Assembly (NCBI RefSeq): GCF_002744175.1
Contig: NZ_NKHF01000077.1
Span: 1 to 64,000 of the forward strand
DNA from: Pseudoalteromonas piscicida
GTDB taxonomy: Bacteria; Pseudomonadota; Gammaproteobacteria; Enterobacterales; Alteromonadaceae
Reading direction: 5' to 3'
Length of the DNA stretch: 64,000 nucleotides
The notes below the pieces were generated by a model, which was not told the origin of the DNA, did not search any database, and was given only the letters and a program-made list of their open reading frames with translations. The position numbers and the translations under genes were made by a program. Within the stretch, counting starts at the first letter, position 1. The number at the start of each line of letters is the position of its first letter. Shown here piece by piece: positions 9,412-19,318 of the stretch.

Positions 9412-11472
9412 ATGACAATAAATCTGATGACATTTAAAAAGCCGATGCTTTGCACATTCATACTAGCAAGCCTAACTCTTAGTGGCTGCCAGCTAAACAA
9501 GACATCAAAACAAAGTTCTCTTTCAAGCGCCCAAGTGCAAACACAGCAGGTCGACCTGACAAGTTTATACAGCGAAAGCGCAACTTCTGGTGTTACGCTA
9601 TCAGCAGACGGACAGTGGATTGCATTTTTAAAAACTTCGAATGGAGCACAAAACATCCACTTGGTTCAATCAGGGAAGCAAGCATCACAAGCAATTCCTT
9701 TAACCCATTTATCTGACTCAGTGGACTCCTTTTTATGGTCACACAATAAGCATGAAATTTTATTCAGCAAAGATACGGAAGGAAACGAAAACTCCCAAGT
9801 GTATAGATTACGCTTTGACCCATCGAATCTAGAGCAAAGTGTTAACATTGAGAGGTTGACGCACAATGATGAGGTCAACTATCGACTTGTGTCGCAATTA
9901 AAAGACAGGCCACACAGAGCAGTCCTCTTTGCAAACCATTTAGATAGTAAAAGGCTAGATTTCTTCGCTTTGGACATGAATACGCAAACGCTTTCACTGC
10001 TGCAAAAAAATGACATCGGCTTTTATTCTGCGTTGTCAGATAAAGCAGGTAACCCAACCCTAGCAACTGTATTAAATGGTGATAATTCCACAACCTTATA
10101 CAAACGAGAAAACCATAGCTGGAAAGCCATCTTGCATACACAGCCAGGCGAAGTCATTATGCTACAAAGCTATAATCAAGCGCAGAATACCGCATATATT
10201 TCTGGCAGTATTCAGGGTCGTGATAAGCAAGAGCTCATCTTAGTTGACTTAACTTCTGACCAAATGCGCACAATACACAAAGATCCGCTTGGCAATTCAG
10301 ACCTACACCAAGCGGTCTTCAATGAGGACGGAGAACCATTGCTGGCGTCCTACTATGGATCAAGATTACGCAATTATCCGCTAACAGCAGCCACAAAAAC
10401 GACTTTAGAAGCTATTAAGTCCCAATTAGTTGGTGATTTCGACATACATGTAGAAAAAATCAATCAAAGCAAAGATCAGTGGTTTGTAAAAGCAACCTAT
10501 GCCAACCAGCCTGACAAAAGGTTTGTATATCACCCAACAACACATAAGCTGGTCGACTTGTTGAACCAAGAGCCTTCATTTAACCCCGACAACTTGGGAG
10601 TTCGTAAATCGATTACCTATAAAGCTAAAGATGGTGTTGAAATCCAAGCTTATTTGACATTACCTCAGCACAATCAGAAGAACTTACCAGCTATTATTCT
10701 GCCACATGGAGGTCCTTGGGTTAGAGACAGTTGGGAGTTTAGTAGTGGTACGTTTGTTCCCGTTGCACACTACTTCGCGAGTCGAGGATATGCAGTTTTA
10801 CAACCTAACTTTAGGGGCTCCCTTGGGTTTGGTAAACATTTCACAGAATTGGGAAATAAAAACTGGGGAACAGGAACGATGCAACAGGATTTAACCGATG
10901 GTGTCCAGTATTTGATTGATAACGGGATTGCCGATAAAGCACGTATCGGTATCATGGGTGGTTCTTATGGCGGTTATGCTGCGCTGTCGGGTGCAACCTT
11001 CACACCAGATCTATACCGCGCTGCTGTCTCTTATGTTGGACCGTCAAGCCTTATTGCGATGATTGAGTCATTTCCTGACTATTACAGACCTTATCTTGGT
11101 TCATTTTTTGCCGCTGTTGGGGACCCTCAAATTGAATCAAATAGAAAAGACATGGAATCGCGCTCTCCAATTAATTTTGTAGCAAACATTAAGACACCTG
11201 TCTTACTTATCCAAGGTGCTAACGACCCTAGAGTGCCACAAGCACAATCAGAGATGATAGCCAAGAAGCTGTTCGATACGGGCCGAGAAGTAGAATATGT
11301 ACTAGCTAAAGATGAAGGCCACGGGTTTCTTCAGCATAACAATAAACTAGCTGCCATTATCGCGATGGAAAACTTTTTCGCAAAACACTTGGGAGGTGCT
11401 AAATCCAGTACTGTTGATAGCAAACTAACAGAGCATTTGGCTACATTAACAGTAGATGTCAGTAAGCTCTAA
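9412..11472 (+). CDS. S9 family prolyl oligopeptidase-like lipoprotein
   Basis: A 686-residue serine peptidase of the acylaminoacyl/dipeptidyl peptidase type. The N-terminus has a lipoprotein signal with lipobox LTLSGC, so it is probably attached to a membrane facing the periplasm. Residues about 50-400 form the beta-propeller part. The alpha/beta-hydrolase domain follows, with the nucleophile Ser in GGSYGGYA near residue 519, the Asp in QGANDPRVP near 604 and the His in DEGHGF near 635. A strong ribosome site (AAGGAG) precedes the ATG. It likely trims peptides taken from the environment. Confidence 0.93.
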   Translation: MTINLMTFKKPMLCTFILASLTLSGCQLNKTSKQSSLSSAQVQTQQVDLTSLYSESATSGVTLSADGQWIAFLKTSNGAQNIHLVQSGKQASQAIPLTHLSDSVDSFLWSHNKHEILFSKDTEGNENSQVYRLRFDPSNLEQSVNIERLTHNDEVNYRLVSQLKDRPHRAVLFANHLDSKRLDFFALDMNTQTLSLLQKNDIGFYSALSDKAGNPTLATVLNGDNSTTLYKRENHSWKAILHTQPGEVIMLQSYNQAQNTAYISGSIQGRDKQELILVDLTSDQMRTIHKDPLGNSDLHQAVFNEDGEPLLASYYGSRLRNYPLTAATKTTLEAIKSQLVGDFDIHVEKINQSKDQWFVKATYANQPDKRFVYHPTTHKLVDLLNQEPSFNPDNLGVRKSITYKAKDGVEIQAYLTLPQHNQKNLPAIILPHGGPWVRDSWEFSSGTFVPVAHYFASRGYAVLQPNFRGSLGFGKHFTELGNKNWGTGTMQQDLTDGVQYLIDNGIADKARIGIMGGSYGGYAALSGATFTPDLYRAAVSYVGPSSLIAMIESFPDYYRPYLGSFFAAVGDPQIESNRKDMESRSPINFVANIKTPVLLIQGANDPRVPQAQSEMIAKKLFDTGREVEYVLAKDEGHGFLQHNNKLAAIIAMENFFAKHLGGAKSSTVDSKLTEHLATLTVDVSKL

Positions 11473-11499
11473 ACAATATTGAGCGTCCAACCCACAAAA

Positions 11500-11527
11500 A
11501 AAGCTCAGATAAGGACATCTGAGCTTT
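11500..11527. terminator. Bidirectional terminator
   Basis: AAAGCTCAGAT pairs with ATCTGAGCTTT across a six-base loop, with an A-run before it. It lies between the convergent S9 peptidase and the two-domain hydrolase and could serve both. Confidence 0.8.
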
Positions 11528-11571
11528 GGGGTATAGTGACTGTCCAAGTCAACTAGTAGGGATAGGTTTGA

Positions 11572-13395
11572 TTATCGACTTGAGAGCTCGATTAAAGCCT
11601 GCTTAATAACCTCTGGATGTGTAAATGGGATTAAATGCTCAGTCGAGGGAATAGGCAGGTATTGACCGCCGCTAGCTTGTGCGACTTCTTGCGACCATTT
11701 ACGGCCCTCAGCTTCCCACTTGATGAGGCTTTCTTTATCCGCTTGTGTTTCTGCGGCTGCAATATCTAACTGCTCAAACTCGCTGTCGATAACTGTAATA
11801 GGAATACTACCGTCCGGCTGCCAGTTTCTAACTAGCTCTAAGTCATCATGGTAATTCATCATTTCATTCACTCGAGTGAGCTGAGCTTCAATGCTGTGAC
11901 GAGTTTGCATAATAAGATTAAAATATTGCCAGTCCATAAAGTCTGCAAACTCACTGCCTTCAAGCAAAGACTCCACATGCGCCTGCTCCTCTGCAATTTT
12001 ACCATCCATTTTTTCCTGCCATTTTCCGGCATTTACATGGTCTATTAAGTGCTGACCCCACTCACGATAAATATCAACGGGATAACCTTGATACTGTGCT
12101 ATCGAGTGCGGCAATAAAATATCCGGGTCGAGCCACAGCATACTTGCGATTTTTTTCTTAAACTCAGTGGCTTGCTGCATTGCAATCAAAGGCACAGCGT
12201 TGCTGTTCGCGTAGCTTACTAAGTGCACATCATTTAGTGCTAACTTTTCAAATAATAGTGGCAGGTCGGTTGCAAATTTTTGCATGGATGGCGAATCCTC
12301 GTTACTGCTTAAGCCTTGCCCTAGCCTGTCGATGACGTAAACATTAAAGTGTTCAGATAAATACGGATGTAATAATGCAAACCACGCACTATCACTATGA
12401 AAATGCTTATTGGCGCCAGACAGCATCACCACCGTTGGCTTATCAGTTTGAGAAGTTAGATGCCGAATATGGTAATAGCGGTTGTTTATCTCGACAAGAT
12501 CAGAGCCTTGTGGCAAAGGATGCTGGCTAGCCGACTCAAAAAACGTCATGATCGATTGGGTTGTTTTAACTGGTGATAAATTCCATGTGTGCCCAGCACC
12601 GTCAACACTCACTAACTCTGTTTGAATTCGGCGGTTGGGGTAATGCGTTAAGGTAACCCCTTCAGCTAGCGCTTTATCGACAGGCATTGCTGACTCATAG
12701 TTGAGTTTTCCGATAATTTTAATCGCCTGCAAAGAAGAGAGCAGGCCAAAATTCGAATGGCTTTTGCCGTTATATGGCAATACGGTATCCGCTTTGCCAT
12801 GCATAATTCTGTAATGCGTAGGCGTCGTAAACTTACAACTGTCTCCCAGTTGGTAAGACATAGGCGCACCAACCGTTACTATTGCATTAAAGACATCCGA
12901 ACGATTACACAATAGGTTTTGTACAAACAACCCACCTTGAGAAAACCCGGTGGCATAGATCTCTCCTGCCATAATTTGATATTTTGCAGAAAGTTCAGCG
13001 ACCATATCATCCACAAAACCAAGATCATCAACCCCTAAGCGATGCGCTTTATTGCAGCCACATCCCTCATTCCATTCTTCGTTTTTTGACTTAGGGTATA
13101 CCACTAGATAGTCGTCGTTTTGTTCATGCAGCTTTGTTAACCCAGCCATTCCCGTACCACTGCCACCAGAGCCGTGAAACGCGAACAAAAGTTTATACGA
13201 TTTGCTCGAGTTTTCTACTGGCTTCATATAGTAAAAGCGCTCGTTTAGTTCGTGCACTTCAACACCATTTACAGGCATACCGCTGTTATCCTCGATGGGG
13301 GCGACTTTATTGTTGTTATTGCTACCACCACACCCCACCAACATTGTCGCGATTGCAATCCCCAACGTGCGTTTTAAAAATGCGTTAGTTTTCAT
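11572..13395 (-). CDS. Two-domain alpha/beta-hydrolase lipoprotein (PHB-depolymerase-like + degenerate hydrolase)
   Basis: A 607-residue lipoprotein (lipobox MLVGC). Residues about 45-290 form an LpqC/polyhydroxybutyrate-depolymerase-like esterase domain: GSGGSGTG oxyanion region, nucleophile Ser in GFSQGG near 149, Asp in HGKADTVLPY, His in DGAGHTWN. Residues about 295-605 form a second alpha/beta hydrolase. Its nucleophile elbow reads VSYANSNA near 392 where GxSxG is expected, so the catalytic Ser is replaced by Ala and the domain is probably inactive. It may act in substrate or partner binding. The ATG at 13395 is preferred because AGGA lies nine bases upstream; the earlier ATG abuts that site. 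It is divergent from the CadC-like regulator, which may control it. Confidence 0.83.
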   Translation of the reverse strand: MKTNAFLKRTLGIAIATMLVGCGGSNNNNKVAPIEDNSGMPVNGVEVHELNERFYYMKPVENSSKSYKLLFAFHGSGGSGTGMAGLTKLHEQNDDYLVVYPKSKNEEWNEGCGCNKAHRLGVDDLGFVDDMVAELSAKYQIMAGEIYATGFSQGGLFVQNLLCNRSDVFNAIVTVGAPMSYQLGDSCKFTTPTHYRIMHGKADTVLPYNGKSHSNFGLLSSLQAIKIIGKLNYESAMPVDKALAEGVTLTHYPNRRIQTELVSVDGAGHTWNLSPVKTTQSIMTFFESASQHPLPQGSDLVEINNRYYHIRHLTSQTDKPTVVMLSGANKHFHSDSAWFALLHPYLSEHFNVYVIDRLGQGLSSNEDSPSMQKFATDLPLLFEKLALNDVHLVSYANSNAVPLIAMQQATEFKKKIASMLWLDPDILLPHSIAQYQGYPVDIYREWGQHLIDHVNAGKWQEKMDGKIAEEQAHVESLLEGSEFADFMDWQYFNLIMQTRHSIEAQLTRVNEMMNYHDDLELVRNWQPDGSIPITVIDSEFEQLDIAAAETQADKESLIKWEAEGRKWSQEVAQASGGQYLPIPSTEHLIPFTHPEVIKQALIELSSR

Positions 13396-13525
13396 GTTGG
13401 TCATTCCTATTTTGTCGTTTTCATGTACTCTAAATAACAGGAAAAAAGACGCGACGATTTCTCATGAAATCATTGTGAGCAATTCATTACCAAAAAATAT
13501 AAATAATAAAATCAAAAGGATATAA

Positions 13526-15490
13526 ATGCGTTTTGAGATTGCGGCGATACGGTTTGATACAGTAAATAGAACGCTGGCAAACAGCACAACAAGCATTAGG
13601 CTAGAGCCAAAGCCCTATTCGCTGCTGCAGACTTTGATAGCAGCAAACGGTAATGTTGTCTCTCGATCGCAGTTGATTGAACAGGTATGGCAAGGGCGTA
13701 TCGTCACAGAAAGTGCGATTAATAAAGCGGTATCAACGCTACGGCAACACCTAAATAAGCTAGATGCTGAAACAGACTATATTGAAACCATTCCTACTCT
13801 TGGATATAGGTTGGTGCCAGACGCAGTAATGCTCGAAACGACAGCCACCCCCAGCACGCCAAAGGTACTACCAAGGCTGATTGGTGCGGTAGCTATTACA
13901 TTCGTGGCAGCTCTCGTCGTGTTTAATTTGGTGCAACCACCCGCTTCCCCAGAGCCGCTTATTCCCCACAAGCTGGCCAGTCAAAGTGGTATTGAATTAC
14001 AGCTCAGCAGCGCCCCTTTACATAATAGTTTTAGCTATTTACACCCAACTACAGCCCCTATTTCAGAGCTATGGCTACACCATCAAGGAGAAAACCAAAA
14101 GTTACTAACAGGGAACATAACTGCACAAGCATTAAGTCCAGACACCAGCCATATTGCATTTATTGATGATGAAAACGGCTGCACAGTAAAGCAATTTACG
14201 GTTTCAACGGGTAATACACAGCCACTGTTTGGCTGCCAAGCCATCGAAAAAATAAAGCTAGCTTGGGGGCGCGATGGACAAGAGCTGATTTATCGAAAGC
14301 GCGATAATATTCACAGTGGCTTTGGGATATATCGCTTTGATATCAATACTCAAAAGCACACCCAACTAACACTCCCTCCCTCATCAGGCAATGTTAGGGG
14401 CGACCACTTATTTAGCTTATCTCACACTCAAGAGCGACTTGCCGTGGCAACCTATCTTGGTGAAGAAAAGCATAGATTAACACTCTACCGTTACCCTGAA
14501 ATGACCATAAAACACACCATTGAGCTGCCTTACCACCTGACATCACTCACTTGGTCTGCCGATGGTGATACGGTTTATTTTTCACATGCCAACAGCATTT
14601 ATAGCGTAAACACACACGCCCAAACCGCAACACTCGTACACACGCTAACGGCACCTATCGAGAGTCTGGCTCTGCTAGATAGCGACAACACTCTGCTATT
14701 TAATCAATATAAGTTAACCAGTAGCATTAAGTTGTTTGAGCACAGCCAAGAGAACATCAAAACGATGGTAAATAACCAAGCGCTTAATCGCTTACCGCGT
14801 GCTAACCAAGCAGAGCGTATTTGGTATATTTCTGATCAGGGAGCGCACTCAGCCCTTTGGTCTATCAATACTCAAGCACAAGCACAGGTACCACTGCCGC
14901 ACAGTTTTCATTTTCAACGTTACCAGCTCAATAACGATGCGTCTAAAATACTCTTCGAGTATCAAGATGCCATTTACCAGTTTACAGTTGACGATCAACA
15001 AAGCATAAAAGTCATAGGCGCAGAGCTAAAACCCTATGTCGCAAACTACGGTCAACATGATGACGAAATAATTTATAGCAGCGAGCGCTCTGGTAGCTGG
15101 CAACTCTGGTCGCTTGACCTCATCACAGGAAAACACCAAAAGCTCACTACACAGGGTGGCTACAGTGGTTATCGATATAACGGCGTGTTGTATTTTACTA
15201 AGTTCACTCAACCAGGTATTTGGCAGCTTAAAAATGGGCAACAATCTAGACTTATTGCAGACGTTGCAATCACCAACTGGCTCAACTGGCGATTAAGAGG
15301 GCACGTTTTATATTACCAAAAGGCCGGAAGCATCTACCAATATGATCTCAACAATCACCAAGAATCACTTCATTTTACCCCACCGGCGCAATTTATTGGT
15401 CAGTTTGACGTATTAGAGAACGGAGATATTGTGTTTGCTGAATTAAACCAGCCAAGTGGCGAGTTGTGGCGCTTGTCTCACAAAAACTGA
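13526..15490 (+). CDS. CadC-like transmembrane winged-helix regulator
   Basis: A 654-residue membrane-anchored transcription factor. Residues 1-105 form an OmpR/CadC-type winged helix (segments SRSQLIEQVWQGRIV and IETIPTLGYRLV). One membrane segment follows near 113-135. The large periplasmic part (about 150-650) has repeated beta-propeller/TolB-like blades (for example LSPDTSHIAFIDDENG and LTWSADGDTVYFSH). The arrangement suggests direct sensing of a periplasmic signal with no phosphotransfer. A good AAAAGGA site precedes the ATG. The 130-bp gap to the divergent hydrolase lipoprotein suggests that gene as a target, which is inference. Confidence 0.87.
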   Translation: MRFEIAAIRFDTVNRTLANSTTSIRLEPKPYSLLQTLIAANGNVVSRSQLIEQVWQGRIVTESAINKAVSTLRQHLNKLDAETDYIETIPTLGYRLVPDAVMLETTATPSTPKVLPRLIGAVAITFVAALVVFNLVQPPASPEPLIPHKLASQSGIELQLSSAPLHNSFSYLHPTTAPISELWLHHQGENQKLLTGNITAQALSPDTSHIAFIDDENGCTVKQFTVSTGNTQPLFGCQAIEKIKLAWGRDGQELIYRKRDNIHSGFGIYRFDINTQKHTQLTLPPSSGNVRGDHLFSLSHTQERLAVATYLGEEKHRLTLYRYPEMTIKHTIELPYHLTSLTWSADGDTVYFSHANSIYSVNTHAQTATLVHTLTAPIESLALLDSDNTLLFNQYKLTSSIKLFEHSQENIKTMVNNQALNRLPRANQAERIWYISDQGAHSALWSINTQAQAQVPLPHSFHFQRYQLNNDASKILFEYQDAIYQFTVDDQQSIKVIGAELKPYVANYGQHDDEIIYSSERSGSWQLWSLDLITGKHQKLTTQGGYSGYRYNGVLYFTKFTQPGIWQLKNGQQSRLIADVAITNWLNWRLRGHVLYYQKAGSIYQYDLNNHQESLHFTPPAQFIGQFDVLENGDIVFAELNQPSGELWRLSHKN

Positions 15491-15503
15491 GGCGCTGAAA
15501 ACA

Positions 15504-15530
15504 AAAAACCCAGCCGAGGCTGGGTTTTTA
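15504..15530. terminator. Terminator between the CadC-like gene and rpmG
   Basis: AAAAACCCAGCC pairs with GGCTGGGTTTTT around a three-base loop. A-runs and T-runs on the two sides allow it to work for both convergent transcripts. Confidence 0.9.
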
Positions 15531-15547
15531 TTAATTCTTGAAACGAA

Positions 15548-15703
15548 TTACTTGATTTTCGCTTCTTTGAAGATCACGTGTTTACGAGCCTTAGGGTCGT
15601 ATTTTTTGATCTCCATTTTTTCAGGCATGTTACGCTTGTTCTTGTCGGTAGTGTAGAAATAACCAGTACCAGCAGTAGAAACTAAACGGATCTTATCACG
15701 CAT
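15548..15703 (-). CDS. rpmG: 50S ribosomal protein L33
   Basis: A 51-residue ribosomal protein, running from [19 protein letters not shown] to KEAKIK. The zinc-binding cysteines of the alternative L33 form are absent, so this is the C-minus (zinc-free) type. It lies 12 bases after rpmB in the same direction, the classic rpmB-rpmG operon. Ribosome site AAGGAGC precedes the ATG. Confidence 0.97.
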   Translation of the reverse strand: MRDKIRLVSTAGTGYFYTTDKNKRNMPEKMEIKKYDPKARKHVIFKEAKIK

Positions 15704-15715
15704 GATTTAAGCTCC

Positions 15716-15952
15716 TTAAATTTTTTCGCCGCGAGCACGGATATCTGCTAGAACCGCGTCGATGCCTTTTTTATCGATAATACGCATACCTTTAGTAGTA
15801 GTGCGTAGAGAAACGAAACGCTTTTCGCTTTCAACCCAAAAACGGTGTGTTTGTAGGTTAGGTAGGAAGCGACGCTTAGTAGCGTTGCGCGCGTGCGAAC
15901 GGTGGTTACCAACCACTGGGCGCTTACCTGTAACTTGACAGACTTTAGACAT
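15716..15952 (-). CDS. rpmB: 50S ribosomal protein L28
   Basis: A 78-residue ribosomal protein starting [17 protein letters not shown], with the typical [15 protein letters not shown] and [14 protein letters not shown] segments. First gene of rpmB-rpmG. As in other gammaproteobacteria it lies beside radC and coaBC, which supports the chromosomal context. Confidence 0.97.
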   Translation of the reverse strand: MSKVCQVTGKRPVVGNHRSHARNATKRRFLPNLQTHRFWVESEKRFVSLRTTTKGMRIIDKKGIDAVLADIRARGEKI

Positions 15953-16119
15953 GTCTATGTATCTCCAATAACTTCGCTCGAGCTTAATTTTCCCTTAAAG
16001 GCCTTTTAACTGCGTGCCCTAGGTAAAATCAAAGGGCGCTCTTTATACAGTATCTACAGGCAGAGATCAAGGATCTGATCCTACTGAAATCAGCTCATGG
16101 GTAAATTTGATAGCGGCCA

Positions 16120-16125
16120 ATTATA
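16120..16125 (-). promoter_or_regulatory. Putative -10 element of rpmBG
   Basis: On the minus strand this reads TATAAT, with only a weak -35 (TTTCCT-like at 17 bp). It would give a leader of about 160 bases before rpmB. The rest of 15953-16480 (528 bp without a gene) is AT-rich on the rpmB side. Nearer radC it has no ORF with coding character. A second TTGACA-like box lies near 16285 on the minus strand without a good -10. Confidence 0.4.
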
Positions 16126-16480
16126 ATGATCCGAAGGCCTCTAGGAAAGTAAAAACTGCATTTAAATTGAACTAATTTATAAAATTTATACAAATGTGCT
16201 GATTTAACGAACAAAATTATGATTTTTACCCTCGCCCGTGTTTATTTTGGCGGTTTGATTTTTGTGCTTTTAGCCATACTTGTGTCAAGGCGCTCGACTA
16301 AATGCTCCATAATTCACTCAAAAGTTGAGTAACCAAGCACAAATTGAACGCCATAAGCCGCGTTTGAGCACATAGCAACAATGTTACTTGCCATGGCCAT
16401 GTTATTTGGCAACACAAATGCTGTCGTCTACGCTCCATCTCAACCAAGCTGCACCCATAAACTGAGCACACAAGCCGTCG

Positions 16481-17155
16481 CTAGATGAGCCCTCGCTCAG
16501 CAAATGAAATACATTGGCTGCCAGCGATAATAAGATGATCCAGCACGTTAATATCAACCAAAGCGAGACCTTGCTGTAACTTCCTAGTGATAAGTTTGTC
16601 GGCTTCACTGGGCTCAGCCACGCCGGAGGGATGATTATGAGCAAAAATAACCGCAGCGGCATGATGCTTGAGTGCCGCTTTGACCACTTCTCTTGGGTAA
16701 ACAGACGCGGCGTTAATCGTTCCGTGAAATAAAATGTCATCTTTAATCAAGCGATTTTGGTTGTCTAAATACAACACCATAAACACTTCATGACCAAGCC
16801 CACGTAGCTGCGCCGCTAAATATTCACGCACGGCACTGGGGTTTTGAAATACAGTTTCTCGTAAACATGCTTCTTTTAGATAACGCCGGCTTAATTCCAA
16901 CACCGCTTGAAGCTGAGTATATTTTGCGACCCCTAGCCCCTTTACTGCTGAGAACTCTTCTAGCGATGCGTTAAACAAACTTTGTAAGGTTTGCTGCTCC
17001 TGCAACAGCGACTCAGCCAACTCAATGGCATTTAAGCCTTTGATCCCAGTGCGTAAGAAGATTGCCAACAACTCAGCATTGGTTAGGGCCTCTGGGCCTT
17101 GTTCAATCAGCTTTTCTCGAGGTCGTGCGGATTTTGGGAGTGTTGATATTTGCAT
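16481..17155 (-). CDS. radC: RadC family JAB-domain protein
   Basis: A 224-residue protein with an N-terminal helix-hairpin-helix region (about 20-95: NAELLAIFLRTGIKGLNAIELA, FSAVKGLGVAKYTQL) and a C-terminal JAB/MPN metal domain. The metal motif is the HGTINAASVYPREV and FAHNHPSGVAEPSEAD segment, with the expected E, H-x-H and D ligands. The molecular role of RadC is unsettled. The ATG at 17155 is chosen because AGGA lies six bases before it; an upstream in-frame TTG has no properly spaced site. It is divergent from coaBC. Confidence 0.92.
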   Translation of the reverse strand: MQISTLPKSARPREKLIEQGPEALTNAELLAIFLRTGIKGLNAIELAESLLQEQQTLQSLFNASLEEFSAVKGLGVAKYTQLQAVLELSRRYLKEACLRETVFQNPSAVREYLAAQLRGLGHEVFMVLYLDNQNRLIKDDILFHGTINAASVYPREVVKAALKHHAAAVIFAHNHPSGVAEPSEADKLITRKLQQGLALVDINVLDHLIIAGSQCISFAERGLI

Positions 17156-17279
17156 AGCGATTCCTGTGTATATTTGCCTCCTTGGCAACTAAAGTGTAGC
17201 CAGCAACGGGGAGAATTCAAAAATTATCACCGACTGTGATATCTTTAGGTTATTAACTCTGTGACCGTATAAAACAAAC

Positions 17280-18476
17280 ATGCAAAGAAATAAACGCCTC
17301 TTACTTGGGATCAGCGGTGGTATCGCTGCTTACAAATGTGCAGAATTAGTTCGACGCTTAAAAGATCATCATATAGATGTCAAAGTGGTAATGACTGAAT
17401 CTGCCAAGCATTTTATTACGCCACTGACGATGCAGGCGGTGTCTGGTGAGATAGTATCAGACTCCTTGCTCGACCCTCAGGCCGAGGCGTCAATGGGTCA
17501 TATTGAGTTTGCAAAATGGGCCGATTTAGTACTCGTCGCACCCGCCACATCCAATATTCTCGCAAAAATGGCCATGGGCATTGCAGATGACTTACTCACC
17601 ACCTTATTACTAGCCACACCTGCACCTGTAGCTGTAGCACCCGCAATGAACCAACAAATGTATGCCCACTTAGCCACCCAAGCCAACATCAACACCCTTG
17701 CCTCGCGTGGCGTTCAAATATGGGGGCCAGGTAAAGGTGAACAGGCTTGTGGTGATGTCGGCGCTGGACGCATGTTAGAACCACATGAGCTAGTTGAGCT
17801 CTGCGTAACTGCATTGACGCCAACACCACAAATACTCGCGGGAAAAACCGTGACTATTACAGCGGGCCCAACACGCGAAGCGTTAGATCCGGTGCGCTTT
17901 ATTACCAATCATAGCTCGGGCAAGATGGGCTTTAGCCTTGCACAAGCTGCAACAGCACTCGGTGCGACGGTCAATCTTATTGCAGGCCCAGTGTCACTTG
18001 CTACCCCCGTTGGAGTGGCTCGTATTGATGTTGAAAGCGCAGCGCAAATGCACCAAGCCGCACTAGACTATGCGACAAAATCTGACATATTTATTGGTTG
18101 CGCAGCCGTTGCCGATTATCGCGCGGCTAACGTTGCTGAGCAAAAAATCAAAAAACAAGGCGATGAGATGACCCTCACACTGGTCAAAAATCCAGACATT
18201 ATCGCAAGCGTGGCAGCCTTGAGTCAGTCACGCCCGTATACAGTTGGCTTTGCTGCTGAAACGCAAAACGTAGCCGAATACGCCCAGGGCAAATTAGTTA
18301 ATAAAGGGTTAGATATGATCTGTGCTAATGATGTCTCGGACGCTACAGGTGGTTTTAATTCTGATAACAATGCCTTGACCCTATACTGGAAAAAAGACCG
18401 ACTCGAACTCCCTTTTACTAGCAAAAAAGAGTTAGCACTTACTGTCATGCAAGCCATTGCTGAAAAGATAAAATAA
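17280..18476 (+). CDS. coaBC: Bifunctional phosphopantothenoylcysteine decarboxylase / phosphopantothenate-cysteine ligase
   Basis: Catalyses two consecutive steps of coenzyme A biosynthesis. The N-terminal CoaC flavoprotein half (about 1-185) has [16 protein letters not shown], the catalytic-His segment [11 protein letters not shown], the PAMN motif and the substrate flap with conserved Cys ([13 protein letters not shown]). The C-terminal CoaB half (about 190-398) has [14 protein letters not shown] and NHSSGKMG for CTP binding and the lysine-rich AEQKIKK segment. The 398-residue length is normal. The next gene is slmA; dut, which lies between these two genes in E. coli, is absent here. Confidence 0.97.
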   Translation: MQRNKRLLLGISGGIAAYKCAELVRRLKDHHIDVKVVMTESAKHFITPLTMQAVSGEIVSDSLLDPQAEASMGHIEFAKWADLVLVAPATSNILAKMAMGIADDLLTTLLLATPAPVAVAPAMNQQMYAHLATQANINTLASRGVQIWGPGKGEQACGDVGAGRMLEPHELVELCVTALTPTPQILAGKTVTITAGPTREALDPVRFITNHSSGKMGFSLAQAATALGATVNLIAGPVSLATPVGVARIDVESAAQMHQAALDYATKSDIFIGCAAVADYRAANVAEQKIKKQGDEMTLTLVKNPDIIASVAALSQSRPYTVGFAAETQNVAEYAQGKLVNKGLDMICANDVSDATGGFNSDNNALTLYWKKDRLELPFTSKKELALTVMQAIAEKIK

Positions 18477-18525
18477 CCTTCATGTAAAAGACTGGAAAGA
18501 AACTGAATAAAACATTAACATGATA

Positions 18526-18556
18526 CCCCGATAAGCGTGTAAACGAGTCGGGGTTT
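18526..18556 (+). terminator. Possible terminator after coaBC
   Basis: CCCCGA (18526-18531) pairs with TCGGGG (18548-18553), followed by only three T residues. The stem is GC-rich but the U-tract is short. Confidence 0.5.
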
Positions 18557-18633
18557 GCACGTCTGCGCATCACTCTCTGTGCCAAAATAACTCGGCAAAA
18601 CATCATAACAATTAGAAAAATAAGGGAAATTTC

Positions 18634-19221
18634 ATGCCAGCGACAAAACGCAGTAATCGCAAAGAGCAAATTCTTCAATCTCTCGCGCAGATGCTAGAAA
18701 CCAGTCCTGGGCAGCGTATCACCACCGCCAAGCTAGCCGCTGAAGTAGGTGTTTCAGAAGCCGCTCTGTATCGTCACTTTCCAAGCAAGGCAAGAATGTT
18801 TGAGGGCCTGATTGAGTTTATTGAAGATACCCTGCTATCACGCATCAACTTAATTTTAGAAAACGAAAAAGAAACTCGTAACCGCATTTATAATATTCTT
18901 ACTTTACTGCTGGCTTTTGCGGAAAAAAACCCAGGGATCACTCGTATCTTAACAGGTGACGCACTGCAAGGTGAGCAAGAGCGATTACGTGAGCGAGTGC
19001 AAAGTCTGTTTGAAAAACTCGAAACCCAATTTAAGCAAGTGCTGAGAGAGCGCAAGCTAAGAGAAGGTAAAGCCTTTACTAGCGAAGAAAGCGTTCTTGC
19101 CAATTTATTTTTAGCCTTTGTAGAGGGCAAAATGAACCAGTTCGTTAGAAGTGACTTTAAAGCCAAACCAACTGCACAGTTTGACAAGCAATGGGTCGAA
19201 TTGGAAAAAATTTGGCTGTGA
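18634..19221 (+). CDS. slmA: Nucleoid occlusion factor SlmA
   Basis: A 195-residue TetR-fold protein that binds specific chromosomal sites and blocks FtsZ ring assembly over the nucleoid. The N-terminal helix-turn-helix (about 27-60, [23 protein letters not shown] split across two helices) and the all-helical C-terminal domain match SlmA over its full length. Its position beside coaBC is conserved across gammaproteobacteria. Confidence 0.94.
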   Translation: MPATKRSNRKEQILQSLAQMLETSPGQRITTAKLAAEVGVSEAALYRHFPSKARMFEGLIEFIEDTLLSRINLILENEKETRNRIYNILTLLLAFAEKNPGITRILTGDALQGEQERLRERVQSLFEKLETQFKQVLRERKLREGKAFTSEESVLANLFLAFVEGKMNQFVRSDFKAKPTAQFDKQWVELEKIWL

Positions 19222-19318
19222 TTTAGTCGCTTAATTGTATCCGCACACCGCAGAGCATTTTAGTTTCACCGCTAAAAGTGATAAAAACGCAATAAGTTTT
19301 GATTAAAATGCTCACTCT

